Of a stretch of DNA of 64,000 bases, positions 7,991 to 16,024 are shown in pieces (the first letter of the stretch is position 1; each line of letters begins with the position of its first letter). The notes under the pieces were generated by a model that saw only the letters and a list, made by a program, of their open reading frames with translations, was not told the DNA's origin and searched no databases. The position numbers and the translations under genes are program-made. Source of the stretch: Halorubrum salinum (lineage in GTDB: Archaea > Halobacteriota > Halobacteria > Halobacteriales > Haloferacaceae); assembly GCF_024494575.1 (NCBI RefSeq), contig NZ_JANHDO010000002.1:531965-595964 (forward strand), given 5' to 3'.

Positions 7991-8213
7991 TGTCACAAAG
8001 CGGCGACCGTTATAAAACACGGGCAGTAGTGACAAATATAGCTGTTCTACGAGCGAAATGCTGACGATCGGGCTGTCCTCCGTCCGCTTCTTGTCGAACG
8101 ATCCGATCTGCGACCCAGAGTGCCGCCGGAACTCCACGTGTATCAGGCGAGACGATCGGAGAGGTCAAGCGGCCGGCTCGACCGCCCGGTGGAGCGCGGG
8201 TCGCCCGCTCGGA
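7991..8213. other. Intergenic region between the small RNA and the UDG gene
   Basis: Apart from the small-RNA promoter (8010-8017), the stretch holds an AT-richer patch with ACAAATATAG near 8032-8041. Plus-strand reading frames here run antisense into the glycosylase gene and look like shadows. I see no RNA gene or repeat beyond those listed. Confidence 0.4.
8010..8017 (-). promoter_or_regulatory. TATA box of the small RNA
   Basis: TTTTATAA on the minus strand, centred about 24-26 nt before the predicted 5' end of the RNA at 7987-7990. It lies about 200 nt after the end of the uracil-DNA-glycosylase gene, so the RNA is not simply a read-through 3' end. The nearly symmetric box could also act on the plus strand, but no plus-strand gene follows. 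Confidence 0.65.
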
Positions 8214-8921
8214 TCACCTGACCAGATACGGGTCGCTGCCGGCGATGAAGCGACCGAGGTCGCTCTCTCGGCGGAAGTCGGTCGACCGAAGCTCTCGGAG
8301 CGACTCGACGAGCCGGCCGGCGTCTCCGTCGCTCCACTCCGCGGGGTCTCTGATCGGGACGACGAGCCAGCCGGACCCGAGGATCTCCTCGGCGTGGAGC
8401 GCTTCCATGTCGACGTCGGTCTTCCACGCCCGCGCGGTGTACTGCCGGAGAACGTGGTCGGTCGCTCGCGCGCCGACCGGGAGGAGAACGTGGGCAGCGA
8501 TCGCCCGGAGCTCCGCGTCGAAGAACCGCTCCATGTCGGCGTAGTCGTCCTCGCTCGGCGTCCCCGCCGTCGCACACATGTGGAGGTACGAGAAGAACGA
8601 ACACTCGGATCGGATCGGCGTCTCGCCGGCCGCTGACGCGCCGTCCGGATCGAACTCCGCGATCAGCCCGGCGTCGGAAAGCGCCGAAAGGAATGCGGCC
8701 GACCACGGCTCACCGGTGAACGGGACGCCGGTCTCGACGCCGCCGTGGACGCCGGGGTGATCGCCGACGACGTGGAAGTCCGCGTTGGCGTCGCCGTAGC
8801 CGGGGACGTACGACTGACAGTCGGGCCGCATCCCGAACGGGTTGCGGGTCCGGTCCGTGACGTTCTGCACGCGAACCGATAGGCGGGCGCTCGGATATAT
8901 CCCGTTCGGTCCGCTCTCCAT
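8214..8921 (-). CDS. Uracil-DNA glycosylase family protein
   Basis: A 235-aa member of the UDG superfamily, which excises uracil from DNA after cytosine deamination. Seen: VVGDHPGVHGG (about residues 51-61), corresponding to the GxxPG water-activating motif, preceded by CQSYVPGYGDANA; TGVPFTG (64-70), resembling the pyrimidine-stacking loop; and a C-terminal segment with DPAEW. The length fits small families (4/5/6-like) rather than family 1. The ATG at 8921 starts MESGPNGIYP; no better start is visible. Substrate range is not predictable from sequence. Confidence 0.8.
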   Translation of the reverse strand: MESGPNGIYPSARLSVRVQNVTDRTRNPFGMRPDCQSYVPGYGDANADFHVVGDHPGVHGGVETGVPFTGEPWSAAFLSALSDAGLIAEFDPDGASAAGETPIRSECSFFSYLHMCATAGTPSEDDYADMERFFDAELRAIAAHVLLPVGARATDHVLRQYTARAWKTDVDMEALHAEEILGSGWLVVPIRDPAEWSDGDAGRLVESLRELRSTDFRRESDLGRFIAGSDPYLVR

Positions 8922-9208
8922 CCTCAGTCGATCTCGGTCGCCCTCGGCGACACCGGGTGCCGGTCACGGTCCGACACTCCGAACCGTACGACGCGCGAAG
9001 CGAGGCGCACGAGTCGGTAGTAATTCACATAACTTATGGAAACGAACGGGGTTCACACGGCCTGTGATACGGATCGCTCGGTCGACCGGCCGAGTCATTT
9101 CAACATAGAGATACAAATTCACCAAACCGCACGACTGCGACGGGTTCGATACGACGTGCGCCACGGAAAGTATATATACACCCCGCTGCTCGGCTCGGGT
9201 GAAGACCA
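8922..9208. other. Divergent intergenic region
   Basis: 287 nt between the UDG gene and the 57-aa gene. It contains AT-rich patches, including a small perfect palindrome CATAACTTATG at 9028-9038 and TATATATA near 9172-9180 that fits the promoter of the downstream small gene. No coding or RNA gene was recognised. Confidence 0.4.
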
Positions 9209-9382
9209 ATGTTCGACCGCATCCGTTCGGCGGCCCTCTTCGGGCTGCACCAGGCGACCGTCGCCATCGGCATCTCGCTGTTCCCGGTTGCCGTCTTCGC
9301 GCGCAACCGACTCGGCATCAACGTCCCCATCGGCCGGCTCGTCGAGACCACCGGCTCCGCGTACGAGAACGTCAGCAAGTGA
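9209..9382 (+). CDS. Conserved 57-aa haloarchaeal small protein
   Basis: A 57-aa open frame beginning MFDRIRSAALFGLHQ and ending AYENVSK. Seen: a hydrophobic stretch at about residues 16-30 (TVAIGISLFPVAVFA) that could form a short membrane helix, then a basic RNRLG and an amphipathic tail. It resembles small proteins that I recall being conserved in haloarchaea, but no function is known to me. A TATATATA-type element at about 9172-9180 precedes the ATG by about 30 nt, supporting real expression. It sits 148 nt upstream of psmB, which has its own promoter. Confidence 0.65.
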   Translation: MFDRIRSAALFGLHQATVAIGISLFPVAVFARNRLGINVPIGRLVETTGSAYENVSK

Positions 9383-9530
9383 GGATCCACGGCCCCGGCG
9401 TGTCGCTGCGACGGAGCACGCGGTCCCGCCCGAGGCGGGCCCGGTCGCGGTGGACTGATAGTCCCGTCGGAACCGGCGGTCGGTCCTCGAAGGGTTGCCT
9501 TTATCAGCGCGCCGAGCCAACAACTGCGTA

Positions 9531-10262
9531 ATGCGACCACCGACTGGCGATCTCTCCAGCAGCCCGGTCGACGAGTTGGGCCGCGACCAGCCCGTCTTCG
9601 GACCGGAGATCGGCGAGTTCGAACACAGCGAGCGCCGTGCGGCGCAGGCCGACGGCGAGGGCGAGATGAAGACCGGCACGACGACCGTCGGCATCCGCAC
9701 AGCCGACGGCGTCGTGATGGCGACCGACATGCGCGCTTCCATGGGCGGCATGGTCTCCTCGAAGGACGTCCAGAAGGTCGAGGAGGTCCACCCCCGCGGC
9801 GCGCTCACCATCGCCGGATCCGTCTCCGCCGCACAGAACCTCATCTCCACGCTCAAAGCCGAAACGAGCCTCTACGAGACTCGCCGGGGCAAGGACATGT
9901 CGATGGAGGCGCTCTCCACGCTCACCGGCAACCTCCTCCGGACGGGCGCGTTCTTCATCGTCCAGCCGATCCTCGGCGGGGTCGACGACGACGGCGCACA
10001 CATCTACTCCATCGATGCCCTCGGCGGCACGACCGAAGAGGAGTACACCGTCACGGGCTCCGGCTCGCAGTACGCCCTCGGTGTCTTAGAACAGGAGTAC
10101 CACGACGAACTCACCGTCGACGAGGCGAAGGGCGTCGCCGCCAAGGCGATCCAGTCCGCCGTCGAGCGCGACCTCGCGTCCGGCAACGGGATCAACGTCG
10201 CCGTCGTCACCGACGAGGGCGTCGACATCACCCGCTACAAGGAGTTCGACGAGCTGCTGTAG
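9531..10262 (+). CDS. psmB: Proteasome beta subunit
   Basis: A 243-aa precursor of the catalytic beta subunit of the 20S proteasome. Seen: a 49-residue propeptide ending EMKTG, then the mature N-terminus TTTVGIRTADG with catalytic Thr50 (Thr1 after autocleavage); Asp66 and Lys82-equivalents lie in GVVMATDMRA and the following KDVQK region; the SGS motif is in TVTGSGSQYALG. The length and propeptide match haloarchaeal beta subunits. TATA-like GCCTTTATC near 9497-9505 gives a leaderless mRNA starting at the ATG at 9531. The alpha subunit is not in this window. Confidence 0.95.
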   Translation: MRPPTGDLSSSPVDELGRDQPVFGPEIGEFEHSERRAAQADGEGEMKTGTTTVGIRTADGVVMATDMRASMGGMVSSKDVQKVEEVHPRGALTIAGSVSAAQNLISTLKAETSLYETRRGKDMSMEALSTLTGNLLRTGAFFIVQPILGGVDDDGAHIYSIDALGGTTEEEYTVTGSGSQYALGVLEQEYHDELTVDEAKGVAAKAIQSAVERDLASGNGINVAVVTDEGVDITRYKEFDELL

Positions 10263-10326
10263 GGCGGTCTCGTCTCCCCGTCAACGCTGTTTTTCCTTCC
10301 GACGTTCGCGGCCCCGCAGCCCGCGC
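10263..10326 (+). terminator. Possible T-rich terminator after psmB
   Basis: The 64-nt gap between convergent psmB and the phosphotransferase gene contains GTTTTTCC (T-run 10290-10294) with no strong hairpin before it. T-rich stretches are the usual archaeal termination signal, so this is a plausible but weak call. Confidence 0.3.
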
Positions 10327-11076
10327 TCAGGCCCGTCGTTCCCTCGTCTCCTCCGGCGACCGGATCCCGTCGCCCCAGTAGAACCGCGGACCGAGGAGCA
10401 GGTAGCCACACGAGAGGAACAACAGCGCGAACGCGAACCCCTCGCCGATCCACGGCGGAAGTCGCGCCGTCGCCATGTGCGCCGCCGGCGTGAGGATCAC
10501 GGCGGCCTGCACGACGCCCATGACGAGCGCGTCCTGCGCGTGGAGGTCGGGGTAGGTGATCGTCGACCCCATGAGTAGGGCGAACGCGGCCGTGACCGCG
10601 GCGAGCGCCCCCGGCGCGGTGTATCCAGCGATGACTCCCGCGGCCAACACCGTCGCGGCGAGCGTGGTCGGCACGCCGACCGTCTCGCGGCTGTCGCTGT
10701 CGTACGCGGTGTACATCCCCAGCCGGGCGACCGCGGCCGCGACGAACAGCGCCGCCGCCCCCACGCCGCCACCGACGAACAGGGGATCGGTCGCGAACGA
10801 CCGCGCGTCGAGGACGAGGAACGCGACCAGCCCGGCGGGAGCGACGCCGAACGAGGCGACGTCGGCCAGCGAGTCGAGGTACGGACCGGCCTCCGTCGAG
10901 CCGCGGTGTCGGGCGACGACGCCGTCCAGACCGTCTGCGACCGCAGCGAGGAGGATCAGTCGAGCTGCGAGCGTGGCGTCGACGGTCGCGACCACGACGG
11001 CGAGAAAGCCCACCGCCGCGTTCGCCACCGTCACCGCGTCCGCGAGCCCCAACCGCTCGACGAACCGCAGGTACAT
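10327..11076 (-). CDS. CDP-alcohol phosphatidyltransferase (archaetidylserine-synthase-like)
   Basis: A 249-aa integral membrane enzyme of the CDP-alcohol phosphotransferase family. Seen: the complete catalytic signature D48..D51G52..A55R56, then G64...D68...D72, whose four Asp residues bind the metals and CDP-lipid, plus about seven hydrophobic segments. The family condenses CDP-archaeol with serine, glycerol phosphate or inositol phosphate. The arrangement resembles haloarchaeal PssA-type proteins, so archaetidylserine synthesis is the best guess. The ATG at 11076 is chosen over an upstream GTG because the GTG would swallow the AATAAACCC/CCTAAACC TATA-like elements near 11100-11115. Confidence 0.8.
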   Translation of the reverse strand: MYLRFVERLGLADAVTVANAAVGFLAVVVATVDATLAARLILLAAVADGLDGVVARHRGSTEAGPYLDSLADVASFGVAPAGLVAFLVLDARSFATDPLFVGGGVGAAALFVAAAVARLGMYTAYDSDSRETVGVPTTLAATVLAAGVIAGYTAPGALAAVTAAFALLMGSTITYPDLHAQDALVMGVVQAAVILTPAAHMATARLPPWIGEGFAFALLFLSCGYLLLGPRFYWGDGIRSPEETRERRA

Positions 11077-11237
11077 ACCGGATCGGTCGACGAGCCGGGG
11101 TTTAGGGTTTATTATCACGAGCCGCGGGGGAGCGGCACGACGAGCGCGTCCAGCGAGCCGCCGAGACCGCTGCGGCCGCCGAGCCGATCGACGGGCGGCG
11201 GCCGAAGTATTAAGCGTCCGATGGCCTAACCGTCGGT

Positions 11238-12380
11238 ATGGGCCCGATTACCCTCCAATCCGGTCTCGGCTTTGGGCTGGTGAGCGTCGGTCTGCTCTTT
11301 CTGCTTCTGGCGATCATCACCCTGTGGCAGTCGGTCGAGATCGTCGACGCCTACGAGAAGAAGACGCTCACGGTGTTCGGCGAGTATCGGAAGCTGCTCG
11401 AACCGGGTATCAACCTCATCCCGCCGTTCGTCTCCCGCACGTACCCGTTCGACATGCGGACCCAGACGCTCGACGTCCCCCGCCAAGAGGCGATCACGCG
11501 GGACAACTCGCCGGTGACGGCGGACGCGGTCGTCTACATCAAGGTGATGGACGCCAAGAAGGCGTTCCTCGAAGTGGACGACTACAAGAAGGCCGTCTCG
11601 AATCTCGCCCAGACCACGTTACGGGCCGTCCTCGGCGACATGGAACTCGACGACACGCTGAACAAGCGCCAGGAGATCAACGCGAAGATCCGCAAGGAGC
11701 TGGACGAGCCGACCGACGAGTGGGGGATCCGCGTGGAGAGCGTCGAGGTCCGCGAGGTCAACCCCTCGAAGGACGTCCAGCAGGCGATGGAACAACAGAC
11801 CTCCGCCGAGCGTCGCCGCCGGGCGATGATCCTCGAAGCGCAGGGTGAGCGCCGCTCGGCGGTCGAGCAGGCCGAGGGTGACAAGCAGTCGAACATCATC
11901 CGCGCGCAGGGTGAAAAGCAGTCGCAGATCCTCGAAGCGCAGGGCGACGCGATCTCGACCGTGTTGCGCGCGCGGTCTGCCGAGTCGATGGGCGAACGCG
12001 CCATCATCGAGCGCGGCATGGAGACCCTCGAAGAGATCGGGAAAGGCGAGTCCACGACGTTCGTCCTCCCGCAGGAACTCACGAGTCTCGTGGGCCGCTA
12101 CGGCAAGGCGCTCTCCGGCTCCGACGTCCAACAGATGGACGGCCTCGAAGGCAAGGAGTTCGACGAGGAGACGCGCACCATGCTGGGACTCGACGACATC
12201 GACGAGATCCTCGGACAGATCGAGGAGTCCGCGGAGATGGACGTCGAAGAGCTAGAAAAAGAGGCGGAGGCGGTGAAAGCGGGCGACGCGGGCGCGAACA
12301 TCAGGTCGGCAGACGAGGTCATCCAAGAGATGGACGAGGAGGACGCGGACGCCGAGGTCGAACGCGAGCCCGAGTCCTGA
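11238..12380 (+). CDS. SPFH/band-7 (stomatin/prohibitin-like) membrane protein
   Basis: A 380-aa stomatin-like protein. Seen: one N-terminal membrane helix (about residues 10-31), the SPFH/PHB domain (about 32-190) with PGINLIPPFVSRTYPFD and a conserved VDAKKA/NLAQTTLR region, then a long Glu/Gln/Arg-rich coiled coil (about 175-260) with repeated AQGE units, and an acidic C-terminus. The family forms oligomeric membrane scaffolds that organise microdomains or regulate membrane proteases. A partner NfeD protein is absent here. AGTATTAAGC near 11204-11213 fits a TATA box for a short-leader mRNA. Confidence 0.88.
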   Translation: MGPITLQSGLGFGLVSVGLLFLLLAIITLWQSVEIVDAYEKKTLTVFGEYRKLLEPGINLIPPFVSRTYPFDMRTQTLDVPRQEAITRDNSPVTADAVVYIKVMDAKKAFLEVDDYKKAVSNLAQTTLRAVLGDMELDDTLNKRQEINAKIRKELDEPTDEWGIRVESVEVREVNPSKDVQQAMEQQTSAERRRRAMILEAQGERRSAVEQAEGDKQSNIIRAQGEKQSQILEAQGDAISTVLRARSAESMGERAIIERGMETLEEIGKGESTTFVLPQELTSLVGRYGKALSGSDVQQMDGLEGKEFDEETRTMLGLDDIDEILGQIEESAEMDVEELEKEAEAVKAGDAGANIRSADEVIQEMDEEDADAEVEREPES

Positions 12381-12455
12381 GACGCCGAAAGGGGCGATTC
12401 GAGCCCGTTCGCCCCGAACGAAGTGCTTTTGCGCTGTCGACGACTAGCGAACGCC

Positions 12456-13061
12456 GTGACCGACGACTTCGACGGACGGAAGCGGGAGACGCTCCGGCGG
12501 TTCGCCGCCATCGGAGCCGCCGCCCCGTTCGTCGGAACGGCGAGCGCAGACACCGGGGACGACAACGAGACCCGCGAGGCGATCCGCGGGTACGTTCCGA
12601 CGACGCCCGGCGCGCACTTCTCGAAGCTCCGCGACGACCTCAAGCTGGGTACCGGCGAGGCGCAGTACCACCTGCGGACGCTGGCCGACGCCGGCGAGAT
12701 CGAATCGACGAAAGACGCCGACTACCGCCGGTACTTCCCGGCCGGACGCTTCGACGACCTCGACAAGCGAGCGCTCGGCTACCTCCGACGCGAGACCGCA
12801 CGCGGGCTGATCCTCGCGCTGTTGCGTGACCCGGACGCGACGGGCGCGGAGCTGGCAGCGACCCTCGAGGTGTCGCGTCCGACGGTGAGCGCGACCGCGG
12901 CCGCGCTCGAAGACGCCGGCCTCCTCGATCGGACCGACGGGTACGCGCTCACCGAGCCGGAACGGCTGCTCACGCTCGTGGTCCGATACGCGGACTCCTT
13001 CGACGCGGACGCGGTCGCGTTCGCGGACGCCGCCGCCGACCTCGTCGCGTACGACCCGTAG
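12456..13061 (+). CDS. Double winged-helix transcriptional regulator with Tat-like N-terminus
   Basis: A 201-aa protein with two predicted DNA-binding units. Seen: an N-terminal stretch RRFAAIGAAAPFVGTASAD (about residues 14-32) that looks like a twin-arginine signal peptide; a first winged helix (about 45-95) with HFSKLRDDLKLGTGEAQYHL; and a second (about 115-165) with TGAELAATLEVSRPTVSATA. The GTG at 12456 is preferred because GTGCTTTTGC lies about 28 nt upstream, giving a leaderless transcript. The target genes are unknown. The stop directly abuts the stop of the convergent gene. A secretion-like signal on a regulator is odd. Confidence 0.75.
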   Translation: MTDDFDGRKRETLRRFAAIGAAAPFVGTASADTGDDNETREAIRGYVPTTPGAHFSKLRDDLKLGTGEAQYHLRTLADAGEIESTKDADYRRYFPAGRFDDLDKRALGYLRRETARGLILALLRDPDATGAELAATLEVSRPTVSATAAALEDAGLLDRTDGYALTEPERLLTLVVRYADSFDADAVAFADAAADLVAYDP

Positions 13062-13316
13062 TCAGCTCGTGACCATCCACGTCGTTCCCGAGGAGTACCC
13101 CCACTTTTCGACGTCGATGTCGGCGGCGGCGTCCGCGACGGGACCCATGTTCGCGCCGACCTCCTTCGCCGAGAGGCCGAGGTCGTCGGCTATCAGCCGC
13201 GATTTGAAGTACGTCCGGTCGTCGGCGTTCTCGCGGAGGTACCGCAGGATCTGCGTCTGTTTCGCCGAGAGGCCGGCGGGCTCGACGACAGCCGCGTCTG
13301 GGGATGCCGTGCTCAT
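13062..13316 (-). CDS. DUF7123-like winged-helix small protein
   Basis: An 84-aa protein. Seen: LSAKQTQILRYLREN (residues 15-29), then TYFKSRLIADDLGLSAKEVG (about 34-53) forming a helix-turn-helix-like unit, and a C-terminal KWGYSSGTTWMV wing. I recognise this as a widespread haloarchaeal family of unknown function (DUF7123-like). The ATG at 13316 is supported by CCTTATGTG near 13337-13345. It is convergent with the previous regulator with no base between the two stop codons. A DNA-binding role is inferred from the HTH pattern. Confidence 0.75.
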   Translation of the reverse strand: MSTASPDAAVVEPAGLSAKQTQILRYLRENADDRTYFKSRLIADDLGLSAKEVGANMGPVADAAADIDVEKWGYSSGTTWMVTS

Positions 13317-13468
13317 ACCTGACACTCGTCGGCTCGTCACATAAGGCGGTTGGTAGAGCGGGTTAACACGCTCTGGTCGTGCGGTTTTCCGGATCCCGTG
13401 CTCGCGACGGACCGCTCCAGCGGCGCGTTTGGGTACGATCCGTGAACGGCGGCGGTCGGCGTCGCCCG

Positions 13469-13984
13469 TCAGTACAGCCCCGAGACGACCGGACCGAGCG
13501 CGCCGGCGACGGCGGTCGCGAGCGCGTCGGCGCGCTCGACGCGTCCGTCGGTGAGCGCGCCGGCGGCCCCGCCGCGGCGAGCGACGCCCTCGGTGTCGAG
13601 CACGTCGTCCATCACGGGTCCGAGCTCTTCGCCGGCGTCGATTCGGGCCGCGATACGGTCGGGGAGCGCGAGGCTCGGACCGGCACCTCGTCCGACGCGC
13701 TCCCCGTCGTCGGCGACCGCCCACATGACGAGGAACAGGCCGTCCGCTCCGTCGACCCGCGCCACGCCGCCTTCGATGCCGACGCCGAGGTCGTACGCCC
13801 CTTCCCCGAGGACCGCCGCGGCCCGGTTCTCCGCGCCGGCAATCGTCTCGGCGCGACCGACCGGCTGTTCGCTCACCCCGGACGGAACGGGGACCGATTC
13901 GATCGCGTCCGCGTCGAGCACCCGTTCGACGGCGCGTCGCTTCACCGGGTTCCCGCTGCCCACGCCGATCCGGTACGTGGTCAC
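13469..13984 (-). CDS. Non-canonical purine NTP phosphatase (inosine/xanthosine triphosphatase, DUF84)
   Basis: A 171-aa DUF84-family protein. It cleaves ITP/XTP and similar damaged nucleotides so they do not enter RNA or DNA. Seen: the N-terminal nucleotide-binding GVGSGNPVKRRAVERVL (about 7-23), a middle GVGIEGGV (about 75-82), and a TDGRVERADAL block near the end. The GTG at 13984 gives a family-length protein and overlaps the preceding BtuF-like stop by 4 nt (GTGA). The longer frame to 14908 is the BtuF-like gene read in the wrong phase and was ignored. Confidence 0.85.
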   Translation of the reverse strand: MTTYRIGVGSGNPVKRRAVERVLDADAIESVPVPSGVSEQPVGRAETIAGAENRAAAVLGEGAYDLGVGIEGGVARVDGADGLFLVMWAVADDGERVGRGAGPSLALPDRIAARIDAGEELGPVMDDVLDTEGVARRGGAAGALTDGRVERADALATAVAGALGPVVSGLY

Positions 13985-14784
13985 GCGTCTCCCTCCTCGC
14001 CCTGGTCGGCCGACCGGAACGCCGTGGGGTGAAACACCCGCGCCAGTCGCTCGATCCCGTCTATCAGGGTCGGGCTCGGTTGGTTCAAAAGCGAGTCGTC
14101 GATCACGTGGGTCGGCGCGTCGACCGCCCAGTCGCGGTCGTCGACGGTCGCGGGGTCGACGCGATCGCCGCGCCCGCAGACGTGGACGACGACGTGGTCC
14201 GGGTCGGCCGCGGCGACCGCGTCGAGCCCGATCTCTCGCGAGCGCTCGCCGGCGTCGACGAAGGGGTACCTGCCGCCGGCGGCGCGGACGGCTTCGGGGA
14301 CCCAGTTGCCGGCGGCCATCGGCGGGTCGGACCACTCCTCGCAGTAGACGGTCGGTCGGGGTCGGCCGGCGACCGCAGCCGCGACGCGGTCGAGGCGCTC
14401 GCGGGCCGCGGACGCGAGCCGCTCGCCGGCCGCCGGTCGCCCCACGTCGTCGCCGCGGGCCGCGAACGTCTCGACGACCGCGTCGAGGTCTGCCGGCTCG
14501 CGGTGGCTGACCGAGAGCCCTCGGTCGCGACACGTCTCGGCGAGGTCGGCCTGCAATCCGTCGCTCGTGAGGACCGCGTCCGGATCGAGGTCGGCGACGC
14601 GGTCGAGGTCGGGGTTCAGCCAGCCGCCGACCGTCTCGGGCGGCCCGTCTCGGTCGTGTGCCCTGCCGGCGTCGTCGGGCGGATCGCAGTGGCCGGTGAC
14701 GCCGACGAGCAGGTCGGCGGCACCGAGCGCCGAGACGGTCGCCGTCGCGCTGGGCGCGAGCGAGACGACGCGGGGTGACGTCAT
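13981..14784 (-). CDS. Cobalamin-binding BtuF-like protein lacking a signal peptide
   Basis: A 267-aa class III periplasmic-binding-protein fold. Seen: RVVSLAPSATATVSALG (residues 5-21), the family start, then GHCDPP, the DPDAVLTSDG strand, and a Trp-containing CEEWSDPPMAAGNW segment near the ligand site. BtuF proteins bind vitamin B12 or other metal chelates for ABC uptake, but this one has no Sec, Tat or lipobox signal, so it is cytoplasmic. Such signal-less homologues are common in haloarchaea and may bind corrinoids internally. It is coupled to the DUF84 gene by 4-nt overlap. Confidence 0.75.
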   Translation of the reverse strand: MTSPRVVSLAPSATATVSALGAADLLVGVTGHCDPPDDAGRAHDRDGPPETVGGWLNPDLDRVADLDPDAVLTSDGLQADLAETCRDRGLSVSHREPADLDAVVETFAARGDDVGRPAAGERLASAARERLDRVAAAVAGRPRPTVYCEEWSDPPMAAGNWVPEAVRAAGGRYPFVDAGERSREIGLDAVAAADPDHVVVHVCGRGDRVDPATVDDRDWAVDAPTHVIDDSLLNQPSPTLIDGIERLARVFHPTAFRSADQGEEGDA

Positions 14785-14918
14785 AGCTCGACGTCCGAGC
14801 GCGACCGGCCCAAGCGTTTCGATCGGTGCGTTCGGTCCGGCTCGTTTTCCCCGCGATCGCCGGTAACGCGTGATAGATCGTGTTCTTTCGTCGGGTTTTC
14901 GGCGACACGTTCCGGTCG

Positions 14919-14925
14919 TTTTAAG
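14919..14925 (+). promoter_or_regulatory. Putative TATA box of tfb
   Basis: TTTTAAG about 70 nt before the tfb start codon, implying a leader of roughly 45 nt. The leader contains GGGAGAGGG near 14979-14987, a possible Shine-Dalgarno-like element, so this gene is probably not leaderless. Confidence 0.5.
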
Positions 14926-14994
14926 TTCGGTTCCGCCGTCTATCGGGCAAGATCGCTCTCGGGCAGTGTTCAGTTACCGGGAGAGGGTTACGCC

Positions 14995-15966
14995 ATGAGT
15001 GAACGATTACACACACGGGGGAGTCGCTCCCGAACGGAGACGGAAGACGAATCGGAACGCACCGACGAGACGCTGAGCTGTCCGGAGTGCAGCGGGAACG
15101 TCATCAACGACGAGGAGCACGGCGAGAGCGTCTGTGCCGACTGCGGGCTCGTCGTCGAGGCCGACTCGGTCGACCGCGGACCGGAGTGGCGCGCGTTCGA
15201 CTCCCGCGAGAAAGACGAGAAGAGCCGCGTCGGGGCCCCGACCACCAACACGATGCACGACAAGGGGCTCTCGACGAACATCGACTGGCGCGACAAGGAC
15301 GCGTACGGCCGCTCGCTCGGCGCGCGCCAGCGCCAGAAGATGCAGCGGCTCCGTAAGTGGAACGAGCGATTCCGCACGCGCGACTCGAAAGAGCGCAACC
15401 TGAAACAGGCGCTCGGCGAGATCGACCGGATGGCGAGCGCGCAGGGGCTTCCCGACAACGTCCGCGAGACCGCGTCGGTCATCTACCGCCGCGCGCTCGA
15501 CGAGGACCTGCTCCCCGGCCGCTCCATCGAAGGCGTCTCGACCTCCTGTGTGTACGCCGCCGCCCGGATGGCCGGCGTCCCGCGCAGCCTCGACGAGATC
15601 GCGGACGTGTCTCGCGTGGAGAAGGCCGAGATCGCCCGCACGTACCGCTACGTCGTGCGCGAACTCAAGCTCGAAGTGAAGCCGGCAGACCCCGAGCAGT
15701 ACGTCCCGCGGTTCGCCTCCGACCTCGAACTGAGCGAGGAGTCGGAGATGCGCGCAAAGAGCCTCCTGCGCAACGCCAAAGAGAAGGGCGTCCACTCCGG
15801 GAAGTCGCCGGTCGGCCTCGCCGCGGCCGCCGTCTACGCCGCCGCGCTGCTCACCAACGAGAAGACGACGCAGGCGGCCGTCTCTGACGTCGCCGACATC
15901 AGCGAAGTCACGATCCGAAACCGGTACCACGAGCTGTTAGAGGCCGAAGACGGCCTCGTCGCCTGA
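14995..15966 (+). CDS. tfb: Transcription initiation factor TFB
   Basis: A 323-aa archaeal TFIIB homologue that bridges TBP-TATA and RNA polymerase. Seen: the zinc ribbon C29-x2-C32...C47-x2-C50, the B-finger/reader region PEWRAFDSREKDEKSRVGAP (about 63-82), and two cyclin repeats, the first starting near residue 130 and the second near 225 with KSPVGLAAAAVYAAALL. All key elements are intact. Haloarchaea usually carry several TFBs; which paralogue this is cannot be told. It is divergent from the BtuF-like gene. Confidence 0.95.
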   Translation: MSERLHTRGSRSRTETEDESERTDETLSCPECSGNVINDEEHGESVCADCGLVVEADSVDRGPEWRAFDSREKDEKSRVGAPTTNTMHDKGLSTNIDWRDKDAYGRSLGARQRQKMQRLRKWNERFRTRDSKERNLKQALGEIDRMASAQGLPDNVRETASVIYRRALDEDLLPGRSIEGVSTSCVYAAARMAGVPRSLDEIADVSRVEKAEIARTYRYVVRELKLEVKPADPEQYVPRFASDLELSEESEMRAKSLLRNAKEKGVHSGKSPVGLAAAAVYAAALLTNEKTTQAAVSDVADISEVTIRNRYHELLEAEDGLVA

Positions 15967-16024
15967 TCTCGGTCGCCGATCGAGAGTCCCTATTCTAGCG
16001 CCCCGTCACACTTCTAGTGTCGCG

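Noticed and set aside
13469..14908. A single 479-codon minus-strand frame joining the DUF84 and BtuF-like genes
   Set aside because: The upstream part reads the BtuF-like gene in a wrong phase and is Arg-rich; the DUF84 protein starts naturally at the GTG at 13984.
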